64,000 nucleotides of DNA from Granulosicoccus sp965214025 (GTDB taxonomy: Bacteria; Pseudomonadota; Gammaproteobacteria; Granulosicoccales; Granulosicoccaceae), in assembly GCA_965214025.1 (NCBI GenBank), contig CBDCAW010000040.1:14338-78337 (forward strand). The letters are read 5' to 3'. The first letter of the stretch is position 1; every line of letters begins with the position of its first letter. The position numbers and the translations under genes are program-made. Shown here in pieces: positions 25,783 to 33,697 of the stretch. The notes beneath the pieces are model-generated. The model did no database searches, was not told the DNA's origin, and worked only from the letters and a program-made list of their open reading frames with translations.

Positions 25783-27317
25783 TAGAAGCGCTCCAGTTCC
25801 GGGTGCGGCAGCTGCCCGTGATGCACATGCATGGCCCCGAACTCCGCACAGCGTTGCAACGTCGGCACCGCCTTGCCCGGATTCAGATGGCCTGCCGGGT
25901 CGAACGCCGCTTTCACGGCATGGAACTGCGTCAGCGTCGCCTGATCGAACTGCACGCACATCTCGTTGATCTTCTCCACGCCCACACCATGTTCGCCGGT
26001 GACCGTACCTCCCACCTCCACGCACAGTTGCAGTATCTTGCTACCCAGCTCCTCGGTGCGCTGGGTCTGACCTTCCTTGTTCGCGTCGAACATGATGAGC
26101 GGATGCAGATTGCCATCGCCGGCATGAAACACGTTCGCGATCGGCAGTTCGTATTCGGCCGACCACTGTTCCATGCGCCTCAGCACATAGGGCAGCTGAC
26201 TGCGCGGAATGGTGCCATCGATGCAGTAGTAGTCCGGCGCCAGGCGCCCTACCGCGGGAAATGCCGACTTTCGCCCCTTCCACAGCAACAGCCGCTCCTC
26301 TTCAGAGGCAGCCACCTGAAGACTGCTGGCGCCGCTTGCGTTGAACACAGCCGATGCCCGCTCGATCTGGTGTTCGACATCCTCATCCAGGCCATCGAGT
26401 TCGCACAACAGCAGCGCTGCCGCCTCCACGGGGTAGCCGCAATGCGCGAAGGCTTCTGCCGCCTCCATGGCGGGCTTGTCCATCAGCTCCAGCCCGGCTG
26501 GAATGATGCCGGCGGCGATGATGTCGCCGACCGCTTCACCCGCCGCCTCGACGGTATCGAATGCAGCCATGATCAGTTTCGCGCAAGGCGGTACCGGCAG
26601 CAGCTTGACAGTGACTTCGACGGTCACGGCCAGCATGCCTTCGGAGCCTGTCAACAGCGCCAGCAGGTCGTAGCCCGGTGAATCCATCGCATCCGAGCCG
26701 ATCGTCACCAGATCCCCATCGATGGTCACTACCGTCACCGACAACAGGTTGTGCACCGTGAGCCCGTACTTCAGGCAATGCACACCGCCGGAGTTCTCGG
26801 CCACGTTGCCACCGATGGTGCAGGCGATCTGCGACGAGGGATCGGGGGCATAATACAAGCCGAAGGGCCTGGCAGCATCCGAGATGGCCAGGTTACGCAC
26901 CCCGGGTTGCACGCGCGCAAACCCGTTCTCGACATCGAGATCCAAAATACGATTGAACTTTGCCAGGCCGAGGATGATGCCCTCTTCGTGCGGTAGCGCT
27001 CCACCGGAAAGCCCGGTACCCGCACCCCGGGCCACGACGGGCACGCCCTGTTCGCTGGCCCAGCGCATGATGCCCTGGATCTGTTCGATGGTTTCGGGCA
27101 GCACCACCAGCAGCGGCGTCTTGCGAAACACCGTTAGCCCATCGCTCTCATAGGGCCGCAGCTCTTCCGGTGTCGACAACAGGCAGGACGCTGGCAGGAG
27201 CGCACTCAACTGCTCTCGGCATCGCGCTCGCTTCGACTTCAGTTCGGCCGACTCCGCGACCGGTGCCGGAGCCGGCGGGGGGGCATCGAGCTCGAGGCTG
27301 GCTGGATTGGCTGACAT
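25782..27317 (-). CDS. glcD: Glycolate oxidase subunit GlcD
   Basis: Catalytic FAD subunit of glycolate dehydrogenase, in the FAD-linked oxidase (D-lactate dehydrogenase-like) family. The 511-residue protein has the FAD-binding motifs VPVVARGAGTGLSGGALP and PSSQIACTIGGNVAENSGGVHCLKYG. C-terminally it has NVFHAGDGNLHPLIMFD and GGTVTGEHGVGVEKI, typical of GlcD. An N-terminal 30-residue Ala/Pro/Glu stretch and a 10-residue C-terminal tail are longer than in Escherichia coli. A GGAGCG site lies 6 bp before the ATG at 27317. It follows the permease gene by 21 bp. Confidence 0.95.
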   Translation of the reverse strand: MSANPASLELDAPPPAPAPVAESAELKSKRARCREQLSALLPASCLLSTPEELRPYESDGLTVFRKTPLLVVLPETIEQIQGIMRWASEQGVPVVARGAGTGLSGGALPHEEGIILGLAKFNRILDLDVENGFARVQPGVRNLAISDAARPFGLYYAPDPSSQIACTIGGNVAENSGGVHCLKYGLTVHNLLSVTVVTIDGDLVTIGSDAMDSPGYDLLALLTGSEGMLAVTVEVTVKLLPVPPCAKLIMAAFDTVEAAGEAVGDIIAAGIIPAGLELMDKPAMEAAEAFAHCGYPVEAAALLLCELDGLDEDVEHQIERASAVFNASGASSLQVAASEEERLLLWKGRKSAFPAVGRLAPDYYCIDGTIPRSQLPYVLRRMEQWSAEYELPIANVFHAGDGNLHPLIMFDANKEGQTQRTEELGSKILQLCVEVGGTVTGEHGVGVEKINEMCVQFDQATLTQFHAVKAAFDPAGHLNPGKAVPTLQRCAEFGAMHVHHGQLPHPELERF

Positions 27318-27338
27318 GTTGATCGCTCCGGTTGTTGC

Positions 27339-29045
27339 CTATGGATTCAACAAGGCCATCAGTGGATCGCCGAGTTGCAGCACGTTGATCGCGAGCAGAC
27401 CGATAATGCCGACGAACGTGAAATAAAACAGTGTCGGCAGGATGGTGATACGCAAGGTAGCGCCTTCCCGACCGAGCAGGCCCACCGTCGCCGACGCAGC
27501 CACCACATTGTGGATGGCGATCATGTTGCCCGCGGCCGCACCGACGGCTTGCAACGCGACCAGCATGGAACTCGACATGTCGAGCTGCCGGGCCACATTG
27601 AACTGGAAGTCGGACAGCATCAGGTTCGACACCGTGTTGGAGCCGGCGATGAAGGCACCCAGACCACCCACTGCCGGTGCGAACAGTGGGTAGATCTCAC
27701 CGACACTGTCGGAAACAAACGTAGCCATGGCGACCGGCATCGACATCAGATCGGCACCGTTGACGCCGGAATTGATCAGGATGCGCACCATCGGGATCGT
27801 GAAGATCAGCACGAAGCCAGCGCCCAGGATCGTATTGGTGGATTCCTTGAACGCCGCTCCGATCTCGCCCGGTTTCATGCGATGCAGGAAGAAGGTGATA
27901 ATGACCACCATCAGCAGGATGCCACCGGGCAGGTACAGGGGCTCGACACTACCGGTGACGTCGGTCTCGCCGAGAATGTCGGTCCAGCCAAAGGCCATTG
28001 CCGTCAGCGCCTCCTTCACCGCCGGTACGGTGCGCGAGACCACCAGGAGCACGGCCAGCAGCACATACGGAATCCAGCCCATCAGCGCGGACATGTCTTC
28101 TCGATCGGTCTTCCGTTCGAGGTCGATCTTGATGGAACCGATCCAGGCGTCGGGCCAGCGGCGCTCCTCCGGGAAATCCCACACATCCTTCGGAATCAGG
28201 AAGCCGCGGCGCGCCGCCGGCACGACGATGGCAAGCCCTACCATCGCGCCGATCATGGACGGGAACTCCGGCCCGAGCAGTACCCCGGCGAGCATGTAGG
28301 GCACCGCGAACGAGACGCCGGCGAACAGGGCGAACGGCAGGATCGAGAAGCCTTCGGTCCAGGAACGACGCTCGCCGAAGAAGCGCACCATGATCATGAC
28401 CAGCAGGAAGGGCATGAAGATGCCGACGATGCCATGGGTGATGGCCACCTCGCTGGTGATCAGACGGAAGTACTCCGTCCAGTCCGAGCCCCCGGCGGCG
28501 AGCTGTTCGCTGATGCTGACCTTGTCGAGACCACCGGCGACACCGACGACGATAGGTGTGCCGACCGCACCGAACGATACCGGGGTGGACTGAATCATCA
28601 TGCCCACGACCACTGCGGCAAGCGCCGGGAAGCCGAGAGCCACCATCAGCGGGGCGGCCACTGCCGCCGGCGTGCCGAAGCCGGAGGCGCCTTCGATGAA
28701 ACAGCCGAACAGCCAGGCCACGATGATGGCCTGCACCCGGCGGTCGGCACTGATGCCTGAGAAGCCGTTGCGGATGGCGCGGATGCCACCGGAATGCTTG
28801 AGCGTGTTGAGCAGCAGGATCGCACCGAAGATGATCCACAGGATGGATACAGTCAGCAGCAGGCCCTGGAAGGTCGATGCCAGCACGCGGTTGAAGCTCA
28901 TGTCCCAGGCGAACAAGGCCACCACGACAGCGCAGACGTACACGATCGGCATCGCCAGGCGCGCCGGCATGCGAAAACCCACGAGCAGGATGCCGGCAAG
29001 AAAGATCGGCAGGAAGGCCAACAGGGCCAGTAGGGCTACACTCAC
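27339..29045 (-). CDS. glcA: Lactate/glycolate permease (LctP/GlcA family)
   Basis: A 568-residue transporter with about 12-14 transmembrane helices of the L-lactate permease family. It has the motif AWLFGCFIEGASGFGTPAAVAAPLMVALGFPALAAVV, with SFGAVGTPI following, and a late conserved segment PAVGGLGAFIAGSNTVSNLMLSDFQ. Its place between bhcD and glcD makes glycolate the likely substrate, although lactate is possible. The start GTG at 29045 (MSVALLALLAF) was chosen because it sits 9 nt after AAAGGAG. An in-frame GTG at 29051 is too close to that site. It has no duplicate in the window. Confidence 0.9.
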   Translation of the reverse strand: MSVALLALLAFLPIFLAGILLVGFRMPARLAMPIVYVCAVVVALFAWDMSFNRVLASTFQGLLLTVSILWIIFGAILLLNTLKHSGGIRAIRNGFSGISADRRVQAIIVAWLFGCFIEGASGFGTPAAVAAPLMVALGFPALAAVVVGMMIQSTPVSFGAVGTPIVVGVAGGLDKVSISEQLAAGGSDWTEYFRLITSEVAITHGIVGIFMPFLLVMIMVRFFGERRSWTEGFSILPFALFAGVSFAVPYMLAGVLLGPEFPSMIGAMVGLAIVVPAARRGFLIPKDVWDFPEERRWPDAWIGSIKIDLERKTDREDMSALMGWIPYVLLAVLLVVSRTVPAVKEALTAMAFGWTDILGETDVTGSVEPLYLPGGILLMVVIITFFLHRMKPGEIGAAFKESTNTILGAGFVLIFTIPMVRILINSGVNGADLMSMPVAMATFVSDSVGEIYPLFAPAVGGLGAFIAGSNTVSNLMLSDFQFNVARQLDMSSSMLVALQAVGAAAGNMIAIHNVVAASATVGLLGREGATLRITILPTLFYFTFVGIIGLLAINVLQLGDPLMALLNP

Positions 29046-29070
29046 GGGCACACTCTCCTTTGCAGCGGGA

Positions 29071-30036
29071 TTACCAGTCCAGTTCGTTCGCCAGACCCTT
29101 CTCTTTCGCAAGCTTCATGGCCGCCATCGCGATGGCCAGATCCTGCAAGCCAACCCCGGTACCATCGAACAGCGTTATCTCTTCATCGCCGGTTCGCCCG
29201 GGGTGTTTGCCCGTGATGACTGCACCGATCGTGTTGATGGCAGACTCTTCGATGGAGCCGTCCCCGATCGCATGCTGGGCCTCGCCGATACTGATGGACT
29301 GGGCCACCTCATCCGTGAACACCTGCGACACACTGAACAGTGCCGGATCCATTTCCTGCTTGCCTGCGGTATCGGTACCCATGCAGGCGATGTGCGTACC
29401 GGGCGTGACCCACTCTTTCATCAGCAGCGGTGTCTTCGCCGACGTGATGCTGATGATCACATCCGCCTGGTTACCGAGCTCCTCCTGGCTGACCGCCTCG
29501 AACGGCAGGCCCAGTTCTTCGGCCACCTTGCCCAGGGCGGGCAGCATGTCCTCATGGTAGTTCCAGGCCAGAACCTTGTCGAATCGACGCTGCTCGGCGG
29601 CGGCACGCATCTGGAACGCCGCCTGGTGGCCCGCACCGATCATGCCCAGGACCTTCGCATCCTGGCGCGCCAGGTGGGCAACGGATACCGCACTGGCCGC
29701 TGCGGTACGCAAGGCGGTGAGGTAGTTGCCCCCGACCAGGGCCTGCAACTGACCGGAGTCGGGATCGAACAGGCAGACCGTGGACTGGTGGTTGGTCAGG
29801 CCCTTGTCCAGGTTGCCGGGCCAGTACCCGCCTGACTTCACACCCAGCGCCATCGTGCTCCGATCGAAGCCTGACTTGAACCCGTACAGCGCGTCGGCAT
29901 GGCCGATCGCCTCGCGCACGACCGGAAAGTTGCCGGCCTCGCCACGCGCCATGGCCGCGAACACCGATTCGATGGCCGTGAAGGCATCACCGCGCCCGAC
30001 GACCTCTTCACACGCCTTCTCGTTGACTACCAACAT
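29071..30036 (-). CDS. bhcD: Iminosuccinate reductase (ornithine cyclodeaminase/mu-crystallin family), BhcD
   Basis: Last enzyme of the beta-hydroxyaspartate cycle. It reduces iminosuccinate with NAD(P)H to L-aspartate, which restarts the cycle. The 321-residue protein belongs to the ornithine cyclodeaminase family, with Rossmann motif GMIGAGHQAAF (residues 131-141), the LTALRTAAASAVSVAHLA segment and a C-terminal IGAVITGKHPGR. The specific role is assigned by position, since family members also include real cyclodeaminases and alanine dehydrogenases. The next upstream gene ends 15 bp before, and glcA begins 25 bp after. Confidence 0.9.
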   Translation of the reverse strand: MLVVNEKACEEVVGRGDAFTAIESVFAAMARGEAGNFPVVREAIGHADALYGFKSGFDRSTMALGVKSGGYWPGNLDKGLTNHQSTVCLFDPDSGQLQALVGGNYLTALRTAAASAVSVAHLARQDAKVLGMIGAGHQAAFQMRAAAEQRRFDKVLAWNYHEDMLPALGKVAEELGLPFEAVSQEELGNQADVIISITSAKTPLLMKEWVTPGTHIACMGTDTAGKQEMDPALFSVSQVFTDEVAQSISIGEAQHAIGDGSIEESAINTIGAVITGKHPGRTGDEEITLFDGTGVGLQDLAIAMAAMKLAKEKGLANELDW

Positions 30037-30051
30037 AGCTGCCCGCCCCCT

Positions 30052-31227
30052 TCAGTAGGCCATGCCGCGTGCACTGACAGGCCACAGTGCCTCGACCTTG
30101 CCGTCGCGCACACCGACGTACCAGTTGTGCACGTTGCAGGTCGGATCACAGTGACCCGGCACGAGTCGCAACTTCTCGTTGATGGCGAGTACGCCCTTCG
30201 AATCGGCGATGACGCCGTGTTCATCGGAGCACTTCACATACTCGACATCATCCCGGCCGAAGATCACGGGCAGGCCGCTGTCGACCGACTGTGCCTTGAG
30301 CCCGGCATCGCAGATCGCCTTGTCGGCCTTCGCATGGCTCATGACCGAGGTGAGGATGAACAGTGAATTGTCGAATTCACTGATGCGCTCGCCGTTCTTG
30401 TCCTTGATGCGCCCGTAGTCGGCGTCCATGAACGCGTACGAGCCGCATTGCAGTTCGTTGAACACACCCGAACTACCTTCGAAATAGTAACTACCGGTGC
30501 CACCTCCACCGATGATGTCGCAGCTCAGCCCCTCGGCTTCCAGCAGCACGAGAGTGTCACGCACCATCTCTATCGCAGCGGCCGTCTTCTGCTTGCGCTC
30601 TTCATAGCTCTCCAGGTGTTGCATGGCACCCTGGTAGGCCTGGATGCCGGCGAACTTGAGGCCATCGGCCGCATCGATGGCCTGGGCCAGCTCCACCACA
30701 GGCTGGCCGGCCGTCACACCGCAACGGCCGGCACCGCAGTCGATTTCCACCAGGCATTCGATCTCGGTGCCATGCTTCACGGCGGCAGCGGAAAGCTCTG
30801 CCACATTGGCCATGTCGTCCACGCAGCACAGGGTGCGGGCCCCCAGTTTCGGCATGCGCGCGAGCCGATCGATCTTCGCCGGATCCCTTACCTGGTTCGA
30901 CACCAGCACATCCTTGATGCCACCCCGGGCGAACACTTCCGCCTCCGACACCTTCTGACAACAGACGCCGACCGCATCGCCCTTGTCGACCTGGTACTGC
31001 GCCACATCCACCGACTTGTGCATCTTGCCATGCACGCGATGCCGTACCCCCTTTTCGGCACAGAACCGACGCATCGTTTCCACGTTCTTCTCGAACGCGT
31101 CGAGATCCACGATCAGGCAAGGCGTCTGGATGTCCGCCTCTGCCATGCCGGGCTTGGCCGGAATGTCGTAGCCGACCTCGAATTCGTCGAGCGCGACGGT
31201 CTCGTCGGGCGATATCATGATGTTCAT
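30052..31227 (-). CDS. bhcC: 3-hydroxy-D-aspartate (beta-hydroxyaspartate) aldolase, BhcC
   Basis: Condenses glyoxylate with glycine to (2R,3S)-beta-hydroxyaspartate, the second reaction of the cycle. The 391-residue PLP enzyme is of the D-threonine aldolase/DSD1 fold type III group. The PLP-lysine is K68 in RVHGKMHKS. IQTPCLIVDLDAFEKNVETM precedes it, and the C-terminus has a metal-site-like RLVPGHCDPTCNVHNWYVGVRDG with His and Cys. Start at ATG 31227 rather than the upstream frame, because it leaves a 13-bp gap after bhcB. The enzyme identity is by family plus gene order. Confidence 0.92.
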   Translation of the reverse strand: MNIMISPDETVALDEFEVGYDIPAKPGMAEADIQTPCLIVDLDAFEKNVETMRRFCAEKGVRHRVHGKMHKSVDVAQYQVDKGDAVGVCCQKVSEAEVFARGGIKDVLVSNQVRDPAKIDRLARMPKLGARTLCCVDDMANVAELSAAAVKHGTEIECLVEIDCGAGRCGVTAGQPVVELAQAIDAADGLKFAGIQAYQGAMQHLESYEERKQKTAAAIEMVRDTLVLLEAEGLSCDIIGGGGTGSYYFEGSSGVFNELQCGSYAFMDADYGRIKDKNGERISEFDNSLFILTSVMSHAKADKAICDAGLKAQSVDSGLPVIFGRDDVEYVKCSDEHGVIADSKGVLAINEKLRLVPGHCDPTCNVHNWYVGVRDGKVEALWPVSARGMAY

Positions 31228-31240
31228 CAGGAAGTGATCC

Positions 31241-32242
31241 TCAATTTGTGATCCAGGGCAGCTTGTCCATATCGACATTGCCACCGGTGATGATGACGCC
31301 GACCCGCTGGCCGGCGAACAGATCCGCGTTCTTCAGGATGACCGCCAGCGGCACCGCGCACGACGGTTCTATGACGATCTTCATGCGCTGCCAGGTCAGC
31401 TTCATGGCATCGACTATCTCCTCCTCGGTGGCGGTGAGAATGTCGGTGACATGGCGCGACACGAAGTGCCACGTGTATTCCTTCAACGGGACCTTCAAGC
31501 CATCGGCGATGGTGTCGGGAGCATCATCCGCGATGATGTGCCCGGCCTTGAAGGAGCGCATCGCATCGTCCGCATTGACAGGTTCCGCAGCGTAGATCTT
31601 CATGCCCGGAGCCCGGTTCGACAGGGTCAGGCAGGTGCCGGAAATCATGCCACCGCCGCCGATGGGTGCGACCACCGCATCGAGATCGTGCGTCTGCTCG
31701 AGCATTTCCAGCGAGCAGGTAGCCTGGCCTGCGATCACGCGCGGATCGTTGTAGGGGTGCACGAACTCGGCACCGGTGCGTTCCACAAGCTTCGCGAACT
31801 CGGCTTCACGCGACGTGGTGGAGGGCTCGCATTCGGTGATCTCGCCCCCGTAACCGCGTACCGCATCCTTCTTCGCCTCAGGTGCCGTGCGTGGCATCAC
31901 CACATGGCACGGAATACCGCGACGCCCGGCCGCATACGATAGCGACAAGGCATGGTTGCCACTCGAATGGGTGGCCACCCCCTTCTCGGCCATCGCATCG
32001 TCAAGACCAAATACTGCATTGCTGGCCCCACGCACCTTGAACGCTCCGGCCTTCTGGAAATTCTCGCACTTGAAGAACAGGCTGACACCGGTGCGCTCGT
32101 CGAGAAAGCTCGACGTGAGTATCGGTGTGCGATGGATGTACGGCTTGATTCGCTCGTGTGCCGCCTGCACATCGTCGAACGTGGGGATGGTCAGCGCGGC
32201 ATCGTCACCGTTGCTGCCTTCGGTACTGTTTTCAGACTTCAT
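31241..32242 (-). CDS. bhcB: Beta-hydroxyaspartate dehydratase (threonine dehydratase-like), BhcB
   Basis: Dehydrates beta-hydroxyaspartate to iminosuccinate, third step of the cycle. The 333-residue PLP fold-type II enzyme has the lysine motif NFQKAGAFKVRGASN (PLP-Lys about K69), a THSSGNHALSLSYAA loop and a tetraglycine phosphate-binding loop (VAPIGGGGMISG). It has no ACT domain, unlike the biosynthetic threonine dehydratase IlvA. The start overlaps the bhcA stop by ATGA, so the two are coupled. Its function is assigned by gene order, since serine racemase and catabolic threonine dehydratase look alike. Confidence 0.92.
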   Translation of the reverse strand: MKSENSTEGSNGDDAALTIPTFDDVQAAHERIKPYIHRTPILTSSFLDERTGVSLFFKCENFQKAGAFKVRGASNAVFGLDDAMAEKGVATHSSGNHALSLSYAAGRRGIPCHVVMPRTAPEAKKDAVRGYGGEITECEPSTTSREAEFAKLVERTGAEFVHPYNDPRVIAGQATCSLEMLEQTHDLDAVVAPIGGGGMISGTCLTLSNRAPGMKIYAAEPVNADDAMRSFKAGHIIADDAPDTIADGLKVPLKEYTWHFVSRHVTDILTATEEEIVDAMKLTWQRMKIVIEPSCAVPLAVILKNADLFAGQRVGVIITGGNVDMDKLPWITN

Positions 32243-33426
32243 GAACCGGTACTCCCACTGCGGTAGAACTCTTGCGCGGCGACCACGCCGGCACCCAGCT
32301 CGAGCGGGTAATTCAGGTCTTTCATCGCCATCTCGACGGTAGCCAGCCCCGCTAGCGCCATCGGCTCGGTCAACGCACCGAGATGGCCGATGCGGAAGGC
32401 CTTGCCCGCCATCTCGCCAAGCCCGATGCCGAAGGAGACACCATAGGTGTTGTAGGCATGCTCGGCAAGCTCGTCACTGTCGAACCCATCGGGCACGTAG
32501 ATGGCACTGACCGTATCGGAACTCAGCTCGGGCGTTCGCGCACACAGATCCAGGCCCCAGGCCGCCACTGCACGACGCACCCCTTCCGCCATCCGGTGAT
32601 GCCGTTCGAACACGTTGTCCAACCCTTCCTCGAGCAGCATGTCCAGACTTGCCCGCAGGCCTTTCAATAGATGGACGGCGGGTGTGTACGGGTACCCACC
32701 CTTGTCGTTTGCCTCCTTCATCATCCGGAAGTCGAAGAAGCAGCGGGTGCTGGTCGCGCCGTGCATGCATTCGAGCGCCTTGCCGCTGACGCCGACGATG
32801 GCAAGGCCGGTGTACAGCATGAAGCCCTTCTGCGAACCGGCAACCGCGATATCCACCCCCCATTCGTCCATGCGGAAATCCATGCTGGCCAGCGAGCTGA
32901 CGCAATCGGCCATCAGCAGAGCCGGGTGACCGGTCGAATCGATTGCGTTGCGCACGGCGCCGATGTCGCTGCGCACACCGGTCGCGGTCTCGTTGTGAGT
33001 GACGAGCACCGCCTTGATCTGACGCGCCGTGTCGGCCGCCAGCCGTTCGGCAAAACGATCGGCCGGTGCGCCCGTGCCCCACTCGCACTCGATGACTTCG
33101 ACATCGAGCCGATGGCGCTGACACAGATCGATCCAACGATGCGAGAACATGCCGTAGCGTGCGATCAATACCTTGTCGCCCGGCGACAGCGTGTTGGTCA
33201 CGGCAGCCTCCCAGCCCCCGGTACCACTGGCCGGGAACGTGATGATCGTGCCCGTGTTCGTCTTGAAGACCTTCTTCAGATCGTCGAACAGGGGCAGCAG
33301 CACGGCATCCTTGAAATCCGGCGCGCGGTGATCGATTGTCTGGGTGTGCATTGCCGAGAGCAGGCGCGCGGGAATGTTGGTCGGCCCCGGAATGAAGACC
33401 GGATTCTGGCCATGCGGGTCACTCAT
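32239..33426 (-). CDS. bhcA: Aspartate-glyoxylate aminotransferase, BhcA
   Basis: First enzyme of the beta-hydroxyaspartate cycle. It transfers the amino group of L-aspartate to glyoxylate, giving glycine and oxaloacetate, the net product. The 395-residue class V PLP aminotransferase has PLP-Lys at K200 (AVAGSQKGFM), the ASGTGGWEAA phosphate-binding loop and a GLGEMAGKAFRIGHLG C-terminal motif. The start MSDPHG (33426) was preferred because a TTTGGAG site lies just upstream. A sigma-70-like promoter (-35 TTGACG, -10 TATACT) lies 30-57 bp upstream. It is the first gene of the run. Confidence 0.93.
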   Translation of the reverse strand: MSDPHGQNPVFIPGPTNIPARLLSAMHTQTIDHRAPDFKDAVLLPLFDDLKKVFKTNTGTIITFPASGTGGWEAAVTNTLSPGDKVLIARYGMFSHRWIDLCQRHRLDVEVIECEWGTGAPADRFAERLAADTARQIKAVLVTHNETATGVRSDIGAVRNAIDSTGHPALLMADCVSSLASMDFRMDEWGVDIAVAGSQKGFMLYTGLAIVGVSGKALECMHGATSTRCFFDFRMMKEANDKGGYPYTPAVHLLKGLRASLDMLLEEGLDNVFERHHRMAEGVRRAVAAWGLDLCARTPELSSDTVSAIYVPDGFDSDELAEHAYNTYGVSFGIGLGEMAGKAFRIGHLGALTEPMALAGLATVEMAMKDLNYPLELGAGVVAAQEFYRSGSTGS

Positions 33427-33455
33427 CAGCAGACTCCAAATAGGTATGCAACCTG

Positions 33456-33483
33456 AGTATACGACAGCCAATTTTCTCGTCAA
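33456..33483 (-). promoter_or_regulatory. Sigma-70-like promoter for the bhcA-glcF gene run
   Basis: On the minus strand a -35 TTGACG (33478-33483) and a -10 TATACT (33456-33461) are separated by 16 bp. Each matches the consensus at 5 of 6 positions. Transcription would start near 33449, leaving a leader of about 23 nt with the TTTGGAG site before the bhcA ATG. Confidence 0.7.
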
Positions 33484-33519
33484 TTTTTCCGAAATTGATT
33501 TTTATTCGGTGCGAATAAA
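33480..33519. promoter_or_regulatory. Two 19-bp palindromes, likely operator of the IclR regulator
   Basis: The first is TCAATTTTTCCGAAATTGA (33480-33498; 7-bp arms, 5-nt spacer). The second is TTTATTCGGTGCGAATAAA (33501-33519; 8-bp arms, 3-nt spacer). Their centres (33489 and 33510) are 21 bp apart, two helical turns. Relative to the predicted bhcA start near 33449 they lie at about -40 and -61, which are typical activator positions. The first overlaps the -35 element. Confidence 0.65.
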
Positions 33520-33552
33520 TCGCAATGATCTGTTAAGCGTGTAGTTATCGAT

Positions 33553-33668
33553 TTTCCGCTGCCCGGAAGTGCACTTGAAAGAGGACCGGAAGATCGCTTG
33601 AAAGAGGAACGGAAGTTCACTCGAAAGAGGAACGGAAGATCGCTTGCAAAGAGGACCGCTAGTACACT
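33553..33668. repeat. 23-bp tandem repeats (4 full copies plus a half copy) upstream of bhcR
   Basis: Copies run 33576-33598, 33599-33621, 33622-33644 and 33645-33668 (the last is 24 bp and more diverged). A degenerate copy at 33553-33575 keeps only its CGGAAGT-x-CACT half. Each copy carries GAAAGAGGA then CGGAAG. The array ends 30 bp before the bhcR start (33698). Confidence 0.85.
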
Positions 33669-33697
33669 CCATGTTCCTGAAGACGAGGTTCGGCGAC

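Noticed and set aside
27375..28760. 461-residue plus-strand open frame antisense to glcA
   Set aside because: Composition (His/Asp/Gln-rich) is that of the reverse complement of a membrane protein gene; no domain or ribosome-binding site supports it.
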